This document shows positions 7,450 through 15,701 of a DNA stretch of 41,801 nt, piece after piece. Under the pieces are notes generated by a model. That model did no database searches, was not told the origin of the DNA, and worked only from the letters and a program-made list of their open reading frames with translations. The DNA is from Bacillota bacterium. Lineage in GTDB: Bacteria; Bacillota; Sulfobacillia; DUSP01; JBFMCS01. How positions within the stretch are numbered: the first letter of the stretch is position 1; the number at the start of each line of letters is the position of its first letter. The translations under genes and the position numbers were made by a program. Where the stretch lies: positions 1-41,801 of the forward strand of contig JBFMCS010000019.1 of NCBI GenBank assembly GCA_040754315.1, given 5' to 3'.

Positions 7450-9291
7450 ATGTCCTATGCGGGGAAAATCCTGCAGATTGACCTGACTAGCAGGAGGCAC
7501 TCCTTCGTCCCACTGCCTCAATGGGCAAAGGAGAGTCTCATCGGAGGCAAGGGCCTTGGAGCGAAGATGCTCCTTGAGAGTTTCAAGGACAAGGCATTTG
7601 GGCCATATGACCCGGAAGCCCCGTTGATGTATGTCTCAGGCCCACTCACGGGTACGATGGCGCCTTCGATGAGGGGATGCGTTGTATGCAAGTCTCCTCT
7701 GACAGACATGTTCAATGACTCATACTTCGGAGGTCATTTTGCCCAAGAAATGAAGTACGCCGGGTACGACGCCATAGTCATTACCGGGCAGGCCCAGGAA
7801 CCTTCGTACATCGTCATAGACGATGAGAGCGTGGAGATACGGCCTGCCCGAGAAATGTGGGGCCTGGACACGTACGAAACCTACGCGTGGCTTCGCAAGA
7901 ACCTCGGTGACGATGGCTTCAGGATCTCGTGCATAGGCCCTGCAGGGGAGAACCTGGTGAGGTACGCCGTGGTGGATTGCGACCCCCACAGGCAGGCCGG
8001 TAGGTGCGGCGCCGGGGCGGTCATGGGTTCAAAGAAGCTGAAGGCCGTGATCATCAGGGGCACAGGTGGCCCTCGGGTAGCTGACCCCCGTGGTTTCATC
8101 GAGGCTGTGCGGGAGGCAACGAAGGAGATCGCGGATTCCACCTCAAGCCTGGCACTGGCCAATTCGAGCAGCCTCTCGCTCCTGGACTTCTCCAACACCT
8201 ACGGGTTCTTCCCAACCAGGAACTTCTCCGACGGGTGGTACGAGAAGGCTGACCCCATCAACGTGGATGGCCAGTCCAAGCTCTGGGTCCGGCACGTAGG
8301 GTGTGCCGGGTGTCCCATTCACTGCAGCAAGATGGTGTACCTGTCCAGCGGGCAGGTATGCGACAACGTGGAGTATGAGACCACTGGCCTTCTCGGCGGG
8401 AACCTCGACATAGCGGACCCGTGTGACCTGGCAGAGTTCAACGAGCTGGCCGACCGCATGGGGCTAGACACAATTAGCCTTGGTGCGGTCCTCGGCTTTG
8501 CCGCGGAGGCCTTCAAGGAAGGACTCCTGAAGAGCGATGAGTGGAGAGAAGGGGGCATTGCCTTCGGCAACTCGGGCGGTCTCATGGCTCTATCGAAGGA
8601 CATAGCCTACAGGCGTGGCACCGGCGACCTGCTCGCCGAGGGACTCGAACGGGTAACCGGTGAGTTGGGACCGAAGAGCCGGGAACTTGGGTGCTTCATC
8701 CAGGGCCTCGAGACGCCGGCCTGGGGCCCGAGGGGCTCAGCTGGGATGGGGCTTGCCTACCTCAGCGGCGACCGGGGTGGCTGCCACCAGCGGGCCTTCC
8801 CCATCGGCTATGAGACAGAGGGAACATGGCTCGACAAGCCCGTTGAGGACGGTCGCAGCACGCAGGGCAAGGCCGAGATCGTGGCATGGGAGCAGAACCT
8901 CCTGGCAGGCCTTTACTCCCTCGTTGCCTGCGAGTTTGGGAGGTCCGGGATCTCCACGGGATCCTACATCAGGATGCTCAACGCGGCCACGGGCCTCTCC
9001 TATGATGAGAAGGCCTTCTTCGAGACAGGGGAGAGGATCTGGAACCTGATCAGGTGCTTCAACCTGTCTCAGGGGTGGACCCAGGAGAGCAAGGCCAAGA
9101 TGCCACCACGCTTCCGCCAGCCCCTGCCCAACGGGATGATGAAGGGCCACGCCTTTGACGAACAGACTGAAGCCTTCCTCCTGAAGGAGTACAATTCCGT
9201 CCGGGGATGGAGTGCCAGCGGTGAGCCCCTTCCCGGAACCAAGGCAAGACTGAAAGTCAACGATCTACTGGGCAAGACGATGTTACGGTAG
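7450..9291 (+). CDS. aor: Tungsten aldehyde:ferredoxin oxidoreductase (AOR)
   Basis: A 613-residue protein, normal for the AOR family. The N-terminal bis-pterin domain is clear (IGGKGLGAKM, SGPLTGTMAPS). The [4Fe-4S] ligands are C285, C288 and C292 in CAGCPIHCSK, with C494 in LVACEFG as the fourth. Active-site residues of the Pyrococcus AOR have counterparts at E310 (EYETTG) and H446 (GGCHQRAFP). The enzyme oxidises aldehydes to carboxylic acids with ferredoxin, or reduces acids when reduced ferredoxin is abundant. The ATG lies after GGGAGGTGAACAGCC, overlapping the end of the ferredoxin gene. With the neighbouring alcohol dehydrogenase it can complete an alcohol-to-acid or acid-to-alcohol route. 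I infer tungsten rather than molybdenum from the family. Confidence 0.95.
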   Translation: MSYAGKILQIDLTSRRHSFVPLPQWAKESLIGGKGLGAKMLLESFKDKAFGPYDPEAPLMYVSGPLTGTMAPSMRGCVVCKSPLTDMFNDSYFGGHFAQEMKYAGYDAIVITGQAQEPSYIVIDDESVEIRPAREMWGLDTYETYAWLRKNLGDDGFRISCIGPAGENLVRYAVVDCDPHRQAGRCGAGAVMGSKKLKAVIIRGTGGPRVADPRGFIEAVREATKEIADSTSSLALANSSSLSLLDFSNTYGFFPTRNFSDGWYEKADPINVDGQSKLWVRHVGCAGCPIHCSKMVYLSSGQVCDNVEYETTGLLGGNLDIADPCDLAEFNELADRMGLDTISLGAVLGFAAEAFKEGLLKSDEWREGGIAFGNSGGLMALSKDIAYRRGTGDLLAEGLERVTGELGPKSRELGCFIQGLETPAWGPRGSAGMGLAYLSGDRGGCHQRAFPIGYETEGTWLDKPVEDGRSTQGKAEIVAWEQNLLAGLYSLVACEFGRSGISTGSYIRMLNAATGLSYDEKAFFETGERIWNLIRCFNLSQGWTQESKAKMPPRFRQPLPNGMMKGHAFDEQTEAFLLKEYNSVRGWSASGEPLPGTKARLKVNDLLGKTMLR

Positions 9292-9311
9292 GCCTACGGA
9301 GGAAACCCCAT

Positions 9312-9545
9312 ATGCCAATTGTGAGAGTCTGGACAGCCGGCGGATTGACTCCATGCAAGCACACGGGTAAGGATGAGGTGGTACTTGAACCGAAATCCAC
9401 TCTGCGAGACTTGTTCAAGGTCTTGGGCTTGTCACCCGGACCCGGAGTGGTGGTTCTAGTGGATGGAAGACGCATTGAACTCGATGACCTTCTTCCGGAC
9501 GGCTGTGAGGTTACAGTCTTCCCGCACGTTGCGGGGGGAGCCTAG
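9312..9545 (+). CDS. MoaD/ThiS-like ubiquitin-fold sulfur carrier
   Basis: A 77-residue beta-grasp protein located 20 bases after AOR with a good GGAGG site. The C-terminal region VVVLVDGRRIELDDLLPDGCEVTVFP is typical of MoaD/ThiS proteins. In the family the chain ends in Gly-Gly, which is adenylated and thiocarboxylated to carry sulfur for pterin cofactor synthesis. MoaD-like genes next to aor are common and thought to serve tungstopterin. Here the chain ends GGA, so one alanine follows the Gly-Gly. Either the alanine is removed or activation is altered. The stop codon is clear in this sequence. Confidence 0.85.
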   Translation: MPIVRVWTAGGLTPCKHTGKDEVVLEPKSTLRDLFKVLGLSPGPGVVVLVDGRRIELDDLLPDGCEVTVFPHVAGGA

Positions 9546-9880
9546 GACGACTGGAGCACCTCTAAAGGTGTTGCCAGGGCTAGAGACAGGTTCACTGGAA
9601 GGCATGCGGGCGGGCCAGGTGGAACAAGAAGGGGAAGACCAGTGATGCCATGGCCCGCCGCATGCCCGGTAGCGGCGGCTGGAACAGACGGCCCTGGATG
9701 ATGATACCGGAATCACGGCAATAGGAAGCCAAGATGGCTAGGATGCCTTTGCCTGGGGGCAATGGTGCAAGTCTCAGGCGTTCCCTGGAACCAGCTTTTC
9801 GGCTACGCCAGGGCTTGGGGGGGACATCTGGAAAGACATTGCCAGAACATTCCCATAAAATCAAGGGGGGTTGAAGCTGG
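9546..9880. other. 335-base gap between moaD-like and TRAP genes
   Basis: No gene is seen. The gap contains a short hairpin near 9561 (CACCT and AGGTG around CTAA), the long inverted repeat at 9601-9666, and a further possible hairpin near 9782-9812 with CCCTGG and CCAGGG arms. None is followed by a convincing U-tract. The spacing leaves open whether the TRAP genes have their own promoter. Confidence 0.5.
9601..9666 (+). repeat. Long inverted repeat / stem-loop
   Basis: Left arm 9601-9617 (GGCATGCGGGCGGGCCA) pairs with right arm 9651-9666 (TGGCCCGCCGCATGCC) over 16 pairs with one bulged G. The loop is 33 bases and has no open frame. No poly-U follows the right arm. It could stabilise or separate the upstream aor message from the TRAP message, or be a mobile palindromic element. 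I do not recognise a riboswitch class. Confidence 0.6.
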
Positions 9881-10984
9881 ATGAGCCGGAAAAACAGAGG
9901 GTTCCTCGTCATTAGCAGGTATGTGATGGTGGTGATGTTGATCACGGTCATGATGGTATTGAGCGGTTGTTCGCAGGGAGCATCCGCTCCGCCGGAGAAT
10001 TCCTCCGGCAGCAGTATTTCAGCTCCGAAGGGCGAGCCCATCAGGTGGAGACTCCAGTCCTATGCAGGTTCTGCCCTGAACGAGCACGTTGTGCTGAACG
10101 CCATCAAGGAGTTCAATGAAGCGGCAAACGGAGAGATGATCATTGAGGTGTACGCCGCTGACCAGCTGGTCCCTCAGTCGGAGATCTTCCGGGCACTGAA
10201 GGATGGGACCATCAACATGGCGGTCAGTGACGATGACTCAATGGCCTCCCCCGTGGATGTCTCCATCTTTGCCGCCTACTTCCCGCTGGCCGCGCGCACC
10301 GGGCTGGATGTGAACGTCCTGTGGAACTGGTATGGACTGAATGAGATCTGGGAAGAGGCCTACGGTGAGATAGATGGCGTGACTTGGATAAGCCAGGGTA
10401 GCTGGGACCCCTGCAACATCGCTTCCGTCAAGCCCATTAACAGGCTGGAGGATCTTAAGGGCCTCAGGTTGTACATGTTCCCCACTGGCGGCAAGTTCAT
10501 GCAGCGCTTCGGCGTTGTACCGGTGACCATCCCCTACGAAGACGTGCAAATGGCTATCCAGACCGGGCAGCTGGACGGTGTTGCCTGGTCTGGCATCACT
10601 GAGGACTACACCGTGGGATGGGCCGATGTCTGCAAGTACTATCTCACCAATCCCATCTCAGGAGGTTGGTCTGGCGGCTGGTTTGCCAACACGAAGGCCT
10701 GGGAGGCCCTGCCGGACCACCTGAAGACCATGTTGAGACTGGCAATAGACAAGTCTCACTACTACAGGCTCCACTGGTACTGGTGGGGAGAGGCTCACTA
10801 CCGCGTGAAGGGTGACAAGTTGCAGCTCACAACTATCCCGGCAGACGAATGGGCCATCGTGGAACAGGAGGCACTCAAGTTCTGGGACGAGATTGCTGCT
10901 CAGAGCCCCAGGTGCGCCGAGGTTGTGGAGATCCTGAAGGAGTACGCTGACATCTTGGAGAAGGCCGGTCCTCCCTACAAGTAA
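9881..10984 (+). CDS. dctP: TRAP transporter solute-binding lipoprotein (DctP family)
   Basis: A 367-residue extracytoplasmic solute receptor with a lipoprotein signal; the lipobox is VLSGC with the lipidated cysteine at residue 30. Core DctP features follow: RALKDGTINMAV near 104-115, then RLEDLKGLRLYMFP and MAIQTGQLDGVAWSG. It binds a substrate outside the membrane for the DctQM permease encoded next. At the place where most DctP proteins have the carboxylate-binding arginine (G-L-K-x-R) this one has Tyr198, so its ligand may not be a plain carboxylate. AAGGGGGGTTGAAGC precedes the ATG. Its position behind aor suggests import of the substrate of the alcohol/aldehyde pathway. Confidence 0.9.
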   Translation: MSRKNRGFLVISRYVMVVMLITVMMVLSGCSQGASAPPENSSGSSISAPKGEPIRWRLQSYAGSALNEHVVLNAIKEFNEAANGEMIIEVYAADQLVPQSEIFRALKDGTINMAVSDDDSMASPVDVSIFAAYFPLAARTGLDVNVLWNWYGLNEIWEEAYGEIDGVTWISQGSWDPCNIASVKPINRLEDLKGLRLYMFPTGGKFMQRFGVVPVTIPYEDVQMAIQTGQLDGVAWSGITEDYTVGWADVCKYYLTNPISGGWSGGWFANTKAWEALPDHLKTMLRLAIDKSHYYRLHWYWWGEAHYRVKGDKLQLTTIPADEWAIVEQEALKFWDEIAAQSPRCAEVVEILKEYADILEKAGPPYK

Positions 10985-11027
10985 GGACCACAGGGTTCAG
11001 GATTATGCGCTTGGTGGTGGATAAACG

Positions 11028-11546
11028 TTGTTAGAGAGACAGATGAGAGCGTACGTACGCTTCACGGACAGGCTGACCGAGGTAGTTGGCGGTTTCGCCA
11101 AGTACCTGATCTTCCTGCTCATGGGGATCTTGATTTACGAGGTATTCTCGCGAACCATCTTCAACAAGCCTCACATCTGGCAAGTCGAGATGTCCGCGTT
11201 CACCATGACGGCCTACTACATGCTTGGCGGCGCCTACACCCTTATTCGCGAAGGGCACGTGAGGATGGACCTTTTCCACTACAAGTGGTCGGCCAGGGGA
11301 AAGGCCGCTGCTGATGTGATCACCTTTCCCATAATCATGGTGTACATGGCCATCTACCTTTATGGCAGCATCACGTCCCTGCAGTATGCCATGGAGTACC
11401 GCCAGGTAACGTACTCGTCATGGGGACCGCCCCTGGCGCCCATCAAAGTCATTATGCTCATCGGGATCGCCTTGATGACCATGCAAATGCTTTCGGAGTT
11501 CTTCAAGAACCTCTTGAGGATGAGAGGGAGGGAGACCACTAGATGA
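11028..11546 (+). CDS. dctQ: TRAP transporter small permease subunit (DctQ family)
   Basis: A 172-residue membrane protein with four predicted hydrophobic segments: about 18-36, 50-68 (MSAFTMTAYYMLGGAY), 90-112 and 130-150. EVFSRTIFNKPHIWQVEM and REGHVRMD are typical of DctQ subunits. It joins with DctM to form the membrane part of the TRAP system. The frame opens with TTG at 11028 after GGTGGTGG; an ATG at 11043 is an alternative start. The stop overlaps the dctM start in ATGA, which indicates translational coupling. Confidence 0.88.
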   Translation: MLERQMRAYVRFTDRLTEVVGGFAKYLIFLLMGILIYEVFSRTIFNKPHIWQVEMSAFTMTAYYMLGGAYTLIREGHVRMDLFHYKWSARGKAAADVITFPIIMVYMAIYLYGSITSLQYAMEYRQVTYSSWGPPLAPIKVIMLIGIALMTMQMLSEFFKNLLRMRGRETTR

Positions 11547-12862
11547 ACTACGAGATGATAGCCATTCTGATGTTCCTTTCCATGCTCACCCTCCTTCTTA
11601 CGGGCCGCCACATATTTGCGGTTATCGGCTTTGTGGCGGCCCTCTTCGCCCTTTTCCTGTGGGGCGAAGGGTCCTTAGAACTTGCCTACCACGGAAGCTT
11701 CAAGCTGCTGAACTGGTACGCGCTGGTAAGCCTCCCGATGTTCATCTACATGGGCTACATGTTCTCAAAGTCAGGAATAGCGGATGACCTCTACCAGATG
11801 ATGTATGTCTGGTTTGGCCCGGTCAAGGGCGGCTTGGCCATAGGCACTGTGATCCTGATGTCGATCATCGCAGCCATGAACGGCCTGAGCGTGGCCGGTA
11901 TGGCCATTGGAAGCACCCTGGCTTTGCCGGAAATGCTCAAGCGCGACTATGACAAGATTATGGTTACAGGGGTTATCCAGGCGGGCAGTTCACTGGGCAT
12001 CATGATACCACCCAGCGTGGTCCTGGTTCTTTACGCGATGATAGCGCGGCAGCCGGTTGGGCGGTTGTGGATGGCGGGCATCTTGCCTGGCCTGCTCCTG
12101 GCGGGCCTGTTCATTCTCTACATCTACATAAGGTGCCTGTTCCAGCCGCACCTGGGGCCTGCGGCGACGCTGGAGGAGCGGCAAATCCCCCTGGCGAAGA
12201 AGCTGGCACTGCTCAGTGCCGGAGTGATCCCCCTGATCATCATCTTCACCATGACGGGACTGTTTCTAATGGGGATCACCAGCATGGTAGAGTGCTCAGC
12301 GGTGGGTGCTCTCGCAGTGACGGTGGTTGCCCTTGCCAAGCGAAGGCTCGACTGGAAGGGAATGATGGAGGTACTTCACGAAACCCTGAATGTGAGCTGC
12401 ATGTTCATGTGGGTCATCTCCGCGGCCCTGGCCTTCAGTTCTGTGTTCGATGGTCTTGGTGCAGTGAAGGCTCTGGAGAACGTGTTTCTCAACTATAACT
12501 TGAGCCCCTGGGCGGTAATGGGGGTGATGCAGATATCCTACCTTCTAATGGGCACATTCCTGGACGACACCGCCATGCTGATCATCGTTGCCCCGCTCTA
12601 CGTTCCGCTTGTAATCAAGCTGGGCTTTGACCCAATCTGGTACGGGGTTCTGTACACTATTACCTGCCAGGTTGCCTACTTGACACCGCCCTTCGGGTAC
12701 AACCTGTTTCTCATGAGGGCCATGGCCCCCAAGGAGATAACGCTGGCGGACATCTACCGTTCGGTGGTTCCCTTTGTGCTGATCATGTGCCTTGGGTTGT
12801 TGATCGTCATGGCGTTTCCGCAGATCGCATTGTGGATCCCTGACATGTACTTCTCGAGATAG
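11543..12862 (+). CDS. dctM: TRAP transporter large permease subunit (DctM family)
   Basis: A 439-residue, highly hydrophobic protein of normal DctM length with about 12 membrane segments. Family motifs include SLPMFIYMGYMFSKSGIA, AAMNGLSVAGMAIGSTLALPEM and the IMIPPSVVLVLYAMIA stretch, and later LGTFLDDTAMLIIVAPLY-like sequence. It is the sodium-coupled translocation subunit that accepts solute from DctP. It overlaps dctQ by four bases and ends the block; a weak TAGGC/GCCTA hairpin lies over the stop. Confidence 0.93.
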   Translation: MNYEMIAILMFLSMLTLLLTGRHIFAVIGFVAALFALFLWGEGSLELAYHGSFKLLNWYALVSLPMFIYMGYMFSKSGIADDLYQMMYVWFGPVKGGLAIGTVILMSIIAAMNGLSVAGMAIGSTLALPEMLKRDYDKIMVTGVIQAGSSLGIMIPPSVVLVLYAMIARQPVGRLWMAGILPGLLLAGLFILYIYIRCLFQPHLGPAATLEERQIPLAKKLALLSAGVIPLIIIFTMTGLFLMGITSMVECSAVGALAVTVVALAKRRLDWKGMMEVLHETLNVSCMFMWVISAALAFSSVFDGLGAVKALENVFLNYNLSPWAVMGVMQISYLLMGTFLDDTAMLIIVAPLYVPLVIKLGFDPIWYGVLYTITCQVAYLTPPFGYNLFLMRAMAPKEITLADIYRSVVPFVLIMCLGLLIVMAFPQIALWIPDMYFSR

Positions 12863-13526
12863 GCTGGTATGGCCTAGTCACATCAATCCGGACAGGTCTA
12901 CACTGTAGGAGGGTGACCAGGCAGTATTTGCCGAGAGCCGAGGAAAGGAGGTGTGCTAGCCCCGGTGCTGGCGGTACCAGTGTGCGAGGACGTTTCGCTC
13001 AGTAGTGTCCCTCGTCTTGCGAGATGGCACCTGAGGGGAGCCCATAGGCGAGAGGCAAAGGTTCGGAGTAGGTCAACCTAGTACATGCGCCAGTGTTAAC
13101 GGGTAAGGCGAGGGGGCGCCCATTATCTTTAGCGGCTGAGTCGTAGGATATGGGCCGCAGGCCAATGAGGCGCTTCCCGGGGCCTTCCCGCGAATCTAGG
13201 GAGGTAGCGGAGCCCGCCTGACTTTGCGTGATGGCGGCCGGCCATGATCTATCTCTTAGTCTCGGACAGAATCAACGTTTCCACGGTCTGGTATTCCGCT
13301 CTACCAGAGAACGGGCAGCATGGTCTTAACCCACTCACGGGATGAACTAGTGGGCAGATGCGGAGGGAGCATGGGGGGAAGTAGACGGTTTCGAGCACAT
13401 ATGCACTAACATTTGGCCGTGAGATCTGCAGGAATTCTCCCACAATTGCCGAACTTCTGTGTGTGTACCTTCTCTCAGGGCCAAACTGCGGAGTTCCTGG
13501 CAAAAAGCGGCATGGGGGTGCAGTGC
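12863..13526. other. 664-base gap upstream of the ANTAR regulator
   Basis: No gene is recognised. Several GC-rich complementary blocks occur, for example CGAGGAC near 12983 with GTCCCTCG near 13008. I looked for a second pair of AnnGnn hexaloop hairpins such as those at 5682 and did not find a convincing one. The open frame of the regulator extends back to 13413, but the family alignment begins later. Confidence 0.4.
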
Positions 13527-14180
13527 GTGAATGCTCCAAGGAATTGCTTGTCCGCGGTAATAGCGGATGACGACCCTCTGATTAGGCTAGACCTGCGAGA
13601 GGTATTGAATGATGTTGGAGTATACGTGTGTGGGGAAGCAGCTGATGGTGTGACGGCCATGGTGATGGTAGAGACAACAAGACCTGATGTGGCCATTCTT
13701 GATGTGAAACTACCCCGCCTTGATGGCCTCGAAACCGCATTTGAGATCTTGCAGAGGAGACTCAGTGCGGTGGTGCTCCTCACCGCATATTCTGACCAGG
13801 TTATGGTGGAACAGGCATTGCTCTGCGGGGTGCAGGCCTACTTGGTCAAGCCCATCAAGCCTGATGGTCTTCTTCCTGCGATAAAGGTGGCGGTATCCAA
13901 CTTCCGGAAGATGTGTGCCCTCGAGGAAAAGGTGAACAGCATCGCCACCAAACTCGAGGCAAGGAAGCTGGTGGAGAAGGCGAAAGGGCTTGTGATGAAG
14001 CACACGGGCTGTTCCGAGGAAGAAGCCATGAAGGTGCTGCAGCGATCGAGCATGAACGCCAGGAAGAGCATGACAGAAATCGCAGAATCGGTGATTGCCT
14101 CCTATAGCCTGCTAAGTCGTGAGGTTTCTTCTCGGGATCCGGTAAGGGAGCCGGCAGGCGATCTGTTCCTTGGCCGCTAG
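13527..14180 (+). CDS. Response regulator with receiver and ANTAR RNA-binding domain
   Basis: The frame is open from 13413, but receiver homology starts at SAVIADDDPLIRLDL, so I choose GTG at 13527 after GGGGGTG (217 residues). The receiver has the acidic cluster DDD at 14-16, the phospho-acceptor D59 in VAILDVKLP, a Thr in LLTAYS and the conserved Lys in YLVKPI. A coiled linker leads to a C-terminal ANTAR domain (KLVEKAKGLVMKHTGCSEEEAMKVLQ). ANTAR proteins of the AmiR/NasR/EutV/PdtaR class bind paired hexaloop RNA hairpins and prevent termination. The convergent kinase gene is its likely partner, and the leader at 5682 its likely target. Confidence 0.92.
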   Translation: MNAPRNCLSAVIADDDPLIRLDLREVLNDVGVYVCGEAADGVTAMVMVETTRPDVAILDVKLPRLDGLETAFEILQRRLSAVVLLTAYSDQVMVEQALLCGVQAYLVKPIKPDGLLPAIKVAVSNFRKMCALEEKVNSIATKLEARKLVEKAKGLVMKHTGCSEEEAMKVLQRSSMNARKSMTEIAESVIASYSLLSREVSSRDPVREPAGDLFLGR

Positions 14181-14273
14181 TCGCTTCATCACCCCGGCGG
14201 GCCTCATGTTCCTTGACAGCCCGCCCATTCAGGACAAGGCGGGACTCCGCCGCCACCCCCACATGGTGAAGGT

Positions 14274-15701
14274 CTAGGCAAAACTGCTCATGGGAAACTC
14301 GAGCTCCGCGACTGCCCCTCCATCATTCAGAAGGCGGATACTGCCGCCGAATACCTCTCTTACAAGCACGTTCACTATCTGAAGCCCCGTACCCTGTACT
14401 TCGCCGGTCAACACCCTTCCTCCAAATCCTGAACCGTTATCCGAAATGCGGATGCGATAGTGGGAGTCTGACTTCTCCAACTTGATTAGCACCCTTAACA
14501 TGCTGGTGTCTGCTGCATGCTTGAAACAATTCTGCACGATCTCATGCAGGATCAAGGCGACAGGAGTTACCTTCTCCGGGGATATCTTCATCTCAACCCC
14601 TGAGACAGATATGTCAGCCCTGCCGCCAAACTGGTACTGGTCCTGGATGTTGCGAATGATCCGGTTAACGACCTCCTCTATGTTGGTTAGCTGGGTTGTG
14701 GTTGCCCCCATAGATATCTCATGGAAGGTGGCGATGGTATTGATGAGGCTTATGGCCTCGAGGTATGCCCTCCGCCCTTCCTCTGATGAACAATTGCGTT
14801 GCCTCATGCGCAAGAGGGCACCCAGCGTGTGGAGGTCGTTCTTGACCTTGTGGTGCACCTGGCGGATGGTAAGCGTCTTTGCCAGGAGCTCCTTTTCCTT
14901 CCTCTTGATGTCAGTAACATCCCTCATCACCAGGAATGCACCTACCAAGTGTTCCCTGTCAAAGAGAGGTACCACCTGGACCAGGAGTGTCTTGTTCTGC
15001 ATCTGGACCTCTCTCTCCAGCTGCACAGCCCTGCCAAGACCGTCCTGCTCCGCAAAACCCCTACCGAGAATGATCTCGATGTTCCGGCCTTCAGGGACGG
15101 GCACATCATACAGTTCTGAGAAGAGGCGGCTTGCCGATGCATTCACATAGGTTATGGTACCGGAAGCGTCCACGGCCACTAGTCCGTCCAAGAGGATGTC
15201 AGGCAGTCCACCGTTCTGAAGGGCCACCTGGAGAAGGCTCTCAGTGAGTATGTGAGTTCGGTTTTCCAAGAGTTCCACCCGGGCTCTCTGCTGGATGTGC
15301 TCTGTGACGTTCTGCTCCATGATGAGACATCCAACGGTGACACCGGAGGCGTTCTTGATGGGGATGGCGCTCTGGCTGACACACACCCCTTCCTGGCTGA
15401 CCCCCCTGGTGCTGTGGGTGGGGATCCCATACTCCAGTGTTCGGAGAACGCCAGGCTCCTTATCACGAAAGGCAAGCTGTCCCAAGACTGAAGACCGGTA
15501 CTGGGAGTCTCCCGTTGTTGGCTTGCCGTGGGCCACTACCACTGCTGAGGACGAATCGCGGGTGAGGCAGTCGATGAATATGTCTGACCGGGTCAAATCC
15601 GCTATCAACTGGACGTGCAGTTCCACCGACTCGAGGACTGCTATGTCGTCGGAAGACAGTTTGCTGTGAGACCGGCATATCTGTCTTAATCCACTACCCA
15701 T
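14274..15701 (-). CDS. Soluble PdtaS/EutW-type sensor histidine kinase
   Basis: A 475-residue kinase with no membrane segment, hence cytoplasmic. Residues 1-140 resemble the H_kinase_N sensor domain of PdtaS (LIADLTRSD, SAIPIKNASGVTVGCLI). A PAS domain follows at about 165-265 (GLVAVDASGTITYVNASA). The dimerisation domain is of the HisKA_2/HWE type with H283-H284 in VHHKVKNDLHTL, then the N-box HEIVQNCFKH (386-395) and G-boxes DNGSGFGG and GTGLQIV. This class pairs with ANTAR response regulators. The gene converges on the regulator gene with 93 bases between stops. The N-terminal and PAS domains should sense an intracellular ligand; which one is not visible. Confidence 0.9.
   Translation of the reverse strand: MGSGLRQICRSHSKLSSDDIAVLESVELHVQLIADLTRSDIFIDCLTRDSSSAVVVAHGKPTTGDSQYRSSVLGQLAFRDKEPGVLRTLEYGIPTHSTRGVSQEGVCVSQSAIPIKNASGVTVGCLIMEQNVTEHIQQRARVELLENRTHILTESLLQVALQNGGLPDILLDGLVAVDASGTITYVNASASRLFSELYDVPVPEGRNIEIILGRGFAEQDGLGRAVQLEREVQMQNKTLLVQVVPLFDREHLVGAFLVMRDVTDIKRKEKELLAKTLTIRQVHHKVKNDLHTLGALLRMRQRNCSSEEGRRAYLEAISLINTIATFHEISMGATTTQLTNIEEVVNRIIRNIQDQYQFGGRADISVSGVEMKISPEKVTPVALILHEIVQNCFKHAADTSMLRVLIKLEKSDSHYRIRISDNGSGFGGRVLTGEVQGTGLQIVNVLVREVFGGSIRLLNDGGAVAELEFPMSSFA

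Noticed and set aside
6613-7521. A 302-codon minus-strand frame over the dehydrogenase/ferredoxin genes
   Set aside because: It is a shadow of genes with unmistakable motifs on the plus strand.
9546-9880. Molybdenum/tungsten cofactor riboswitch before the TRAP genes
   Set aside because: Position would fit, but the stem-loop at 9601-9666 does not show the conserved features of that class as I know them.
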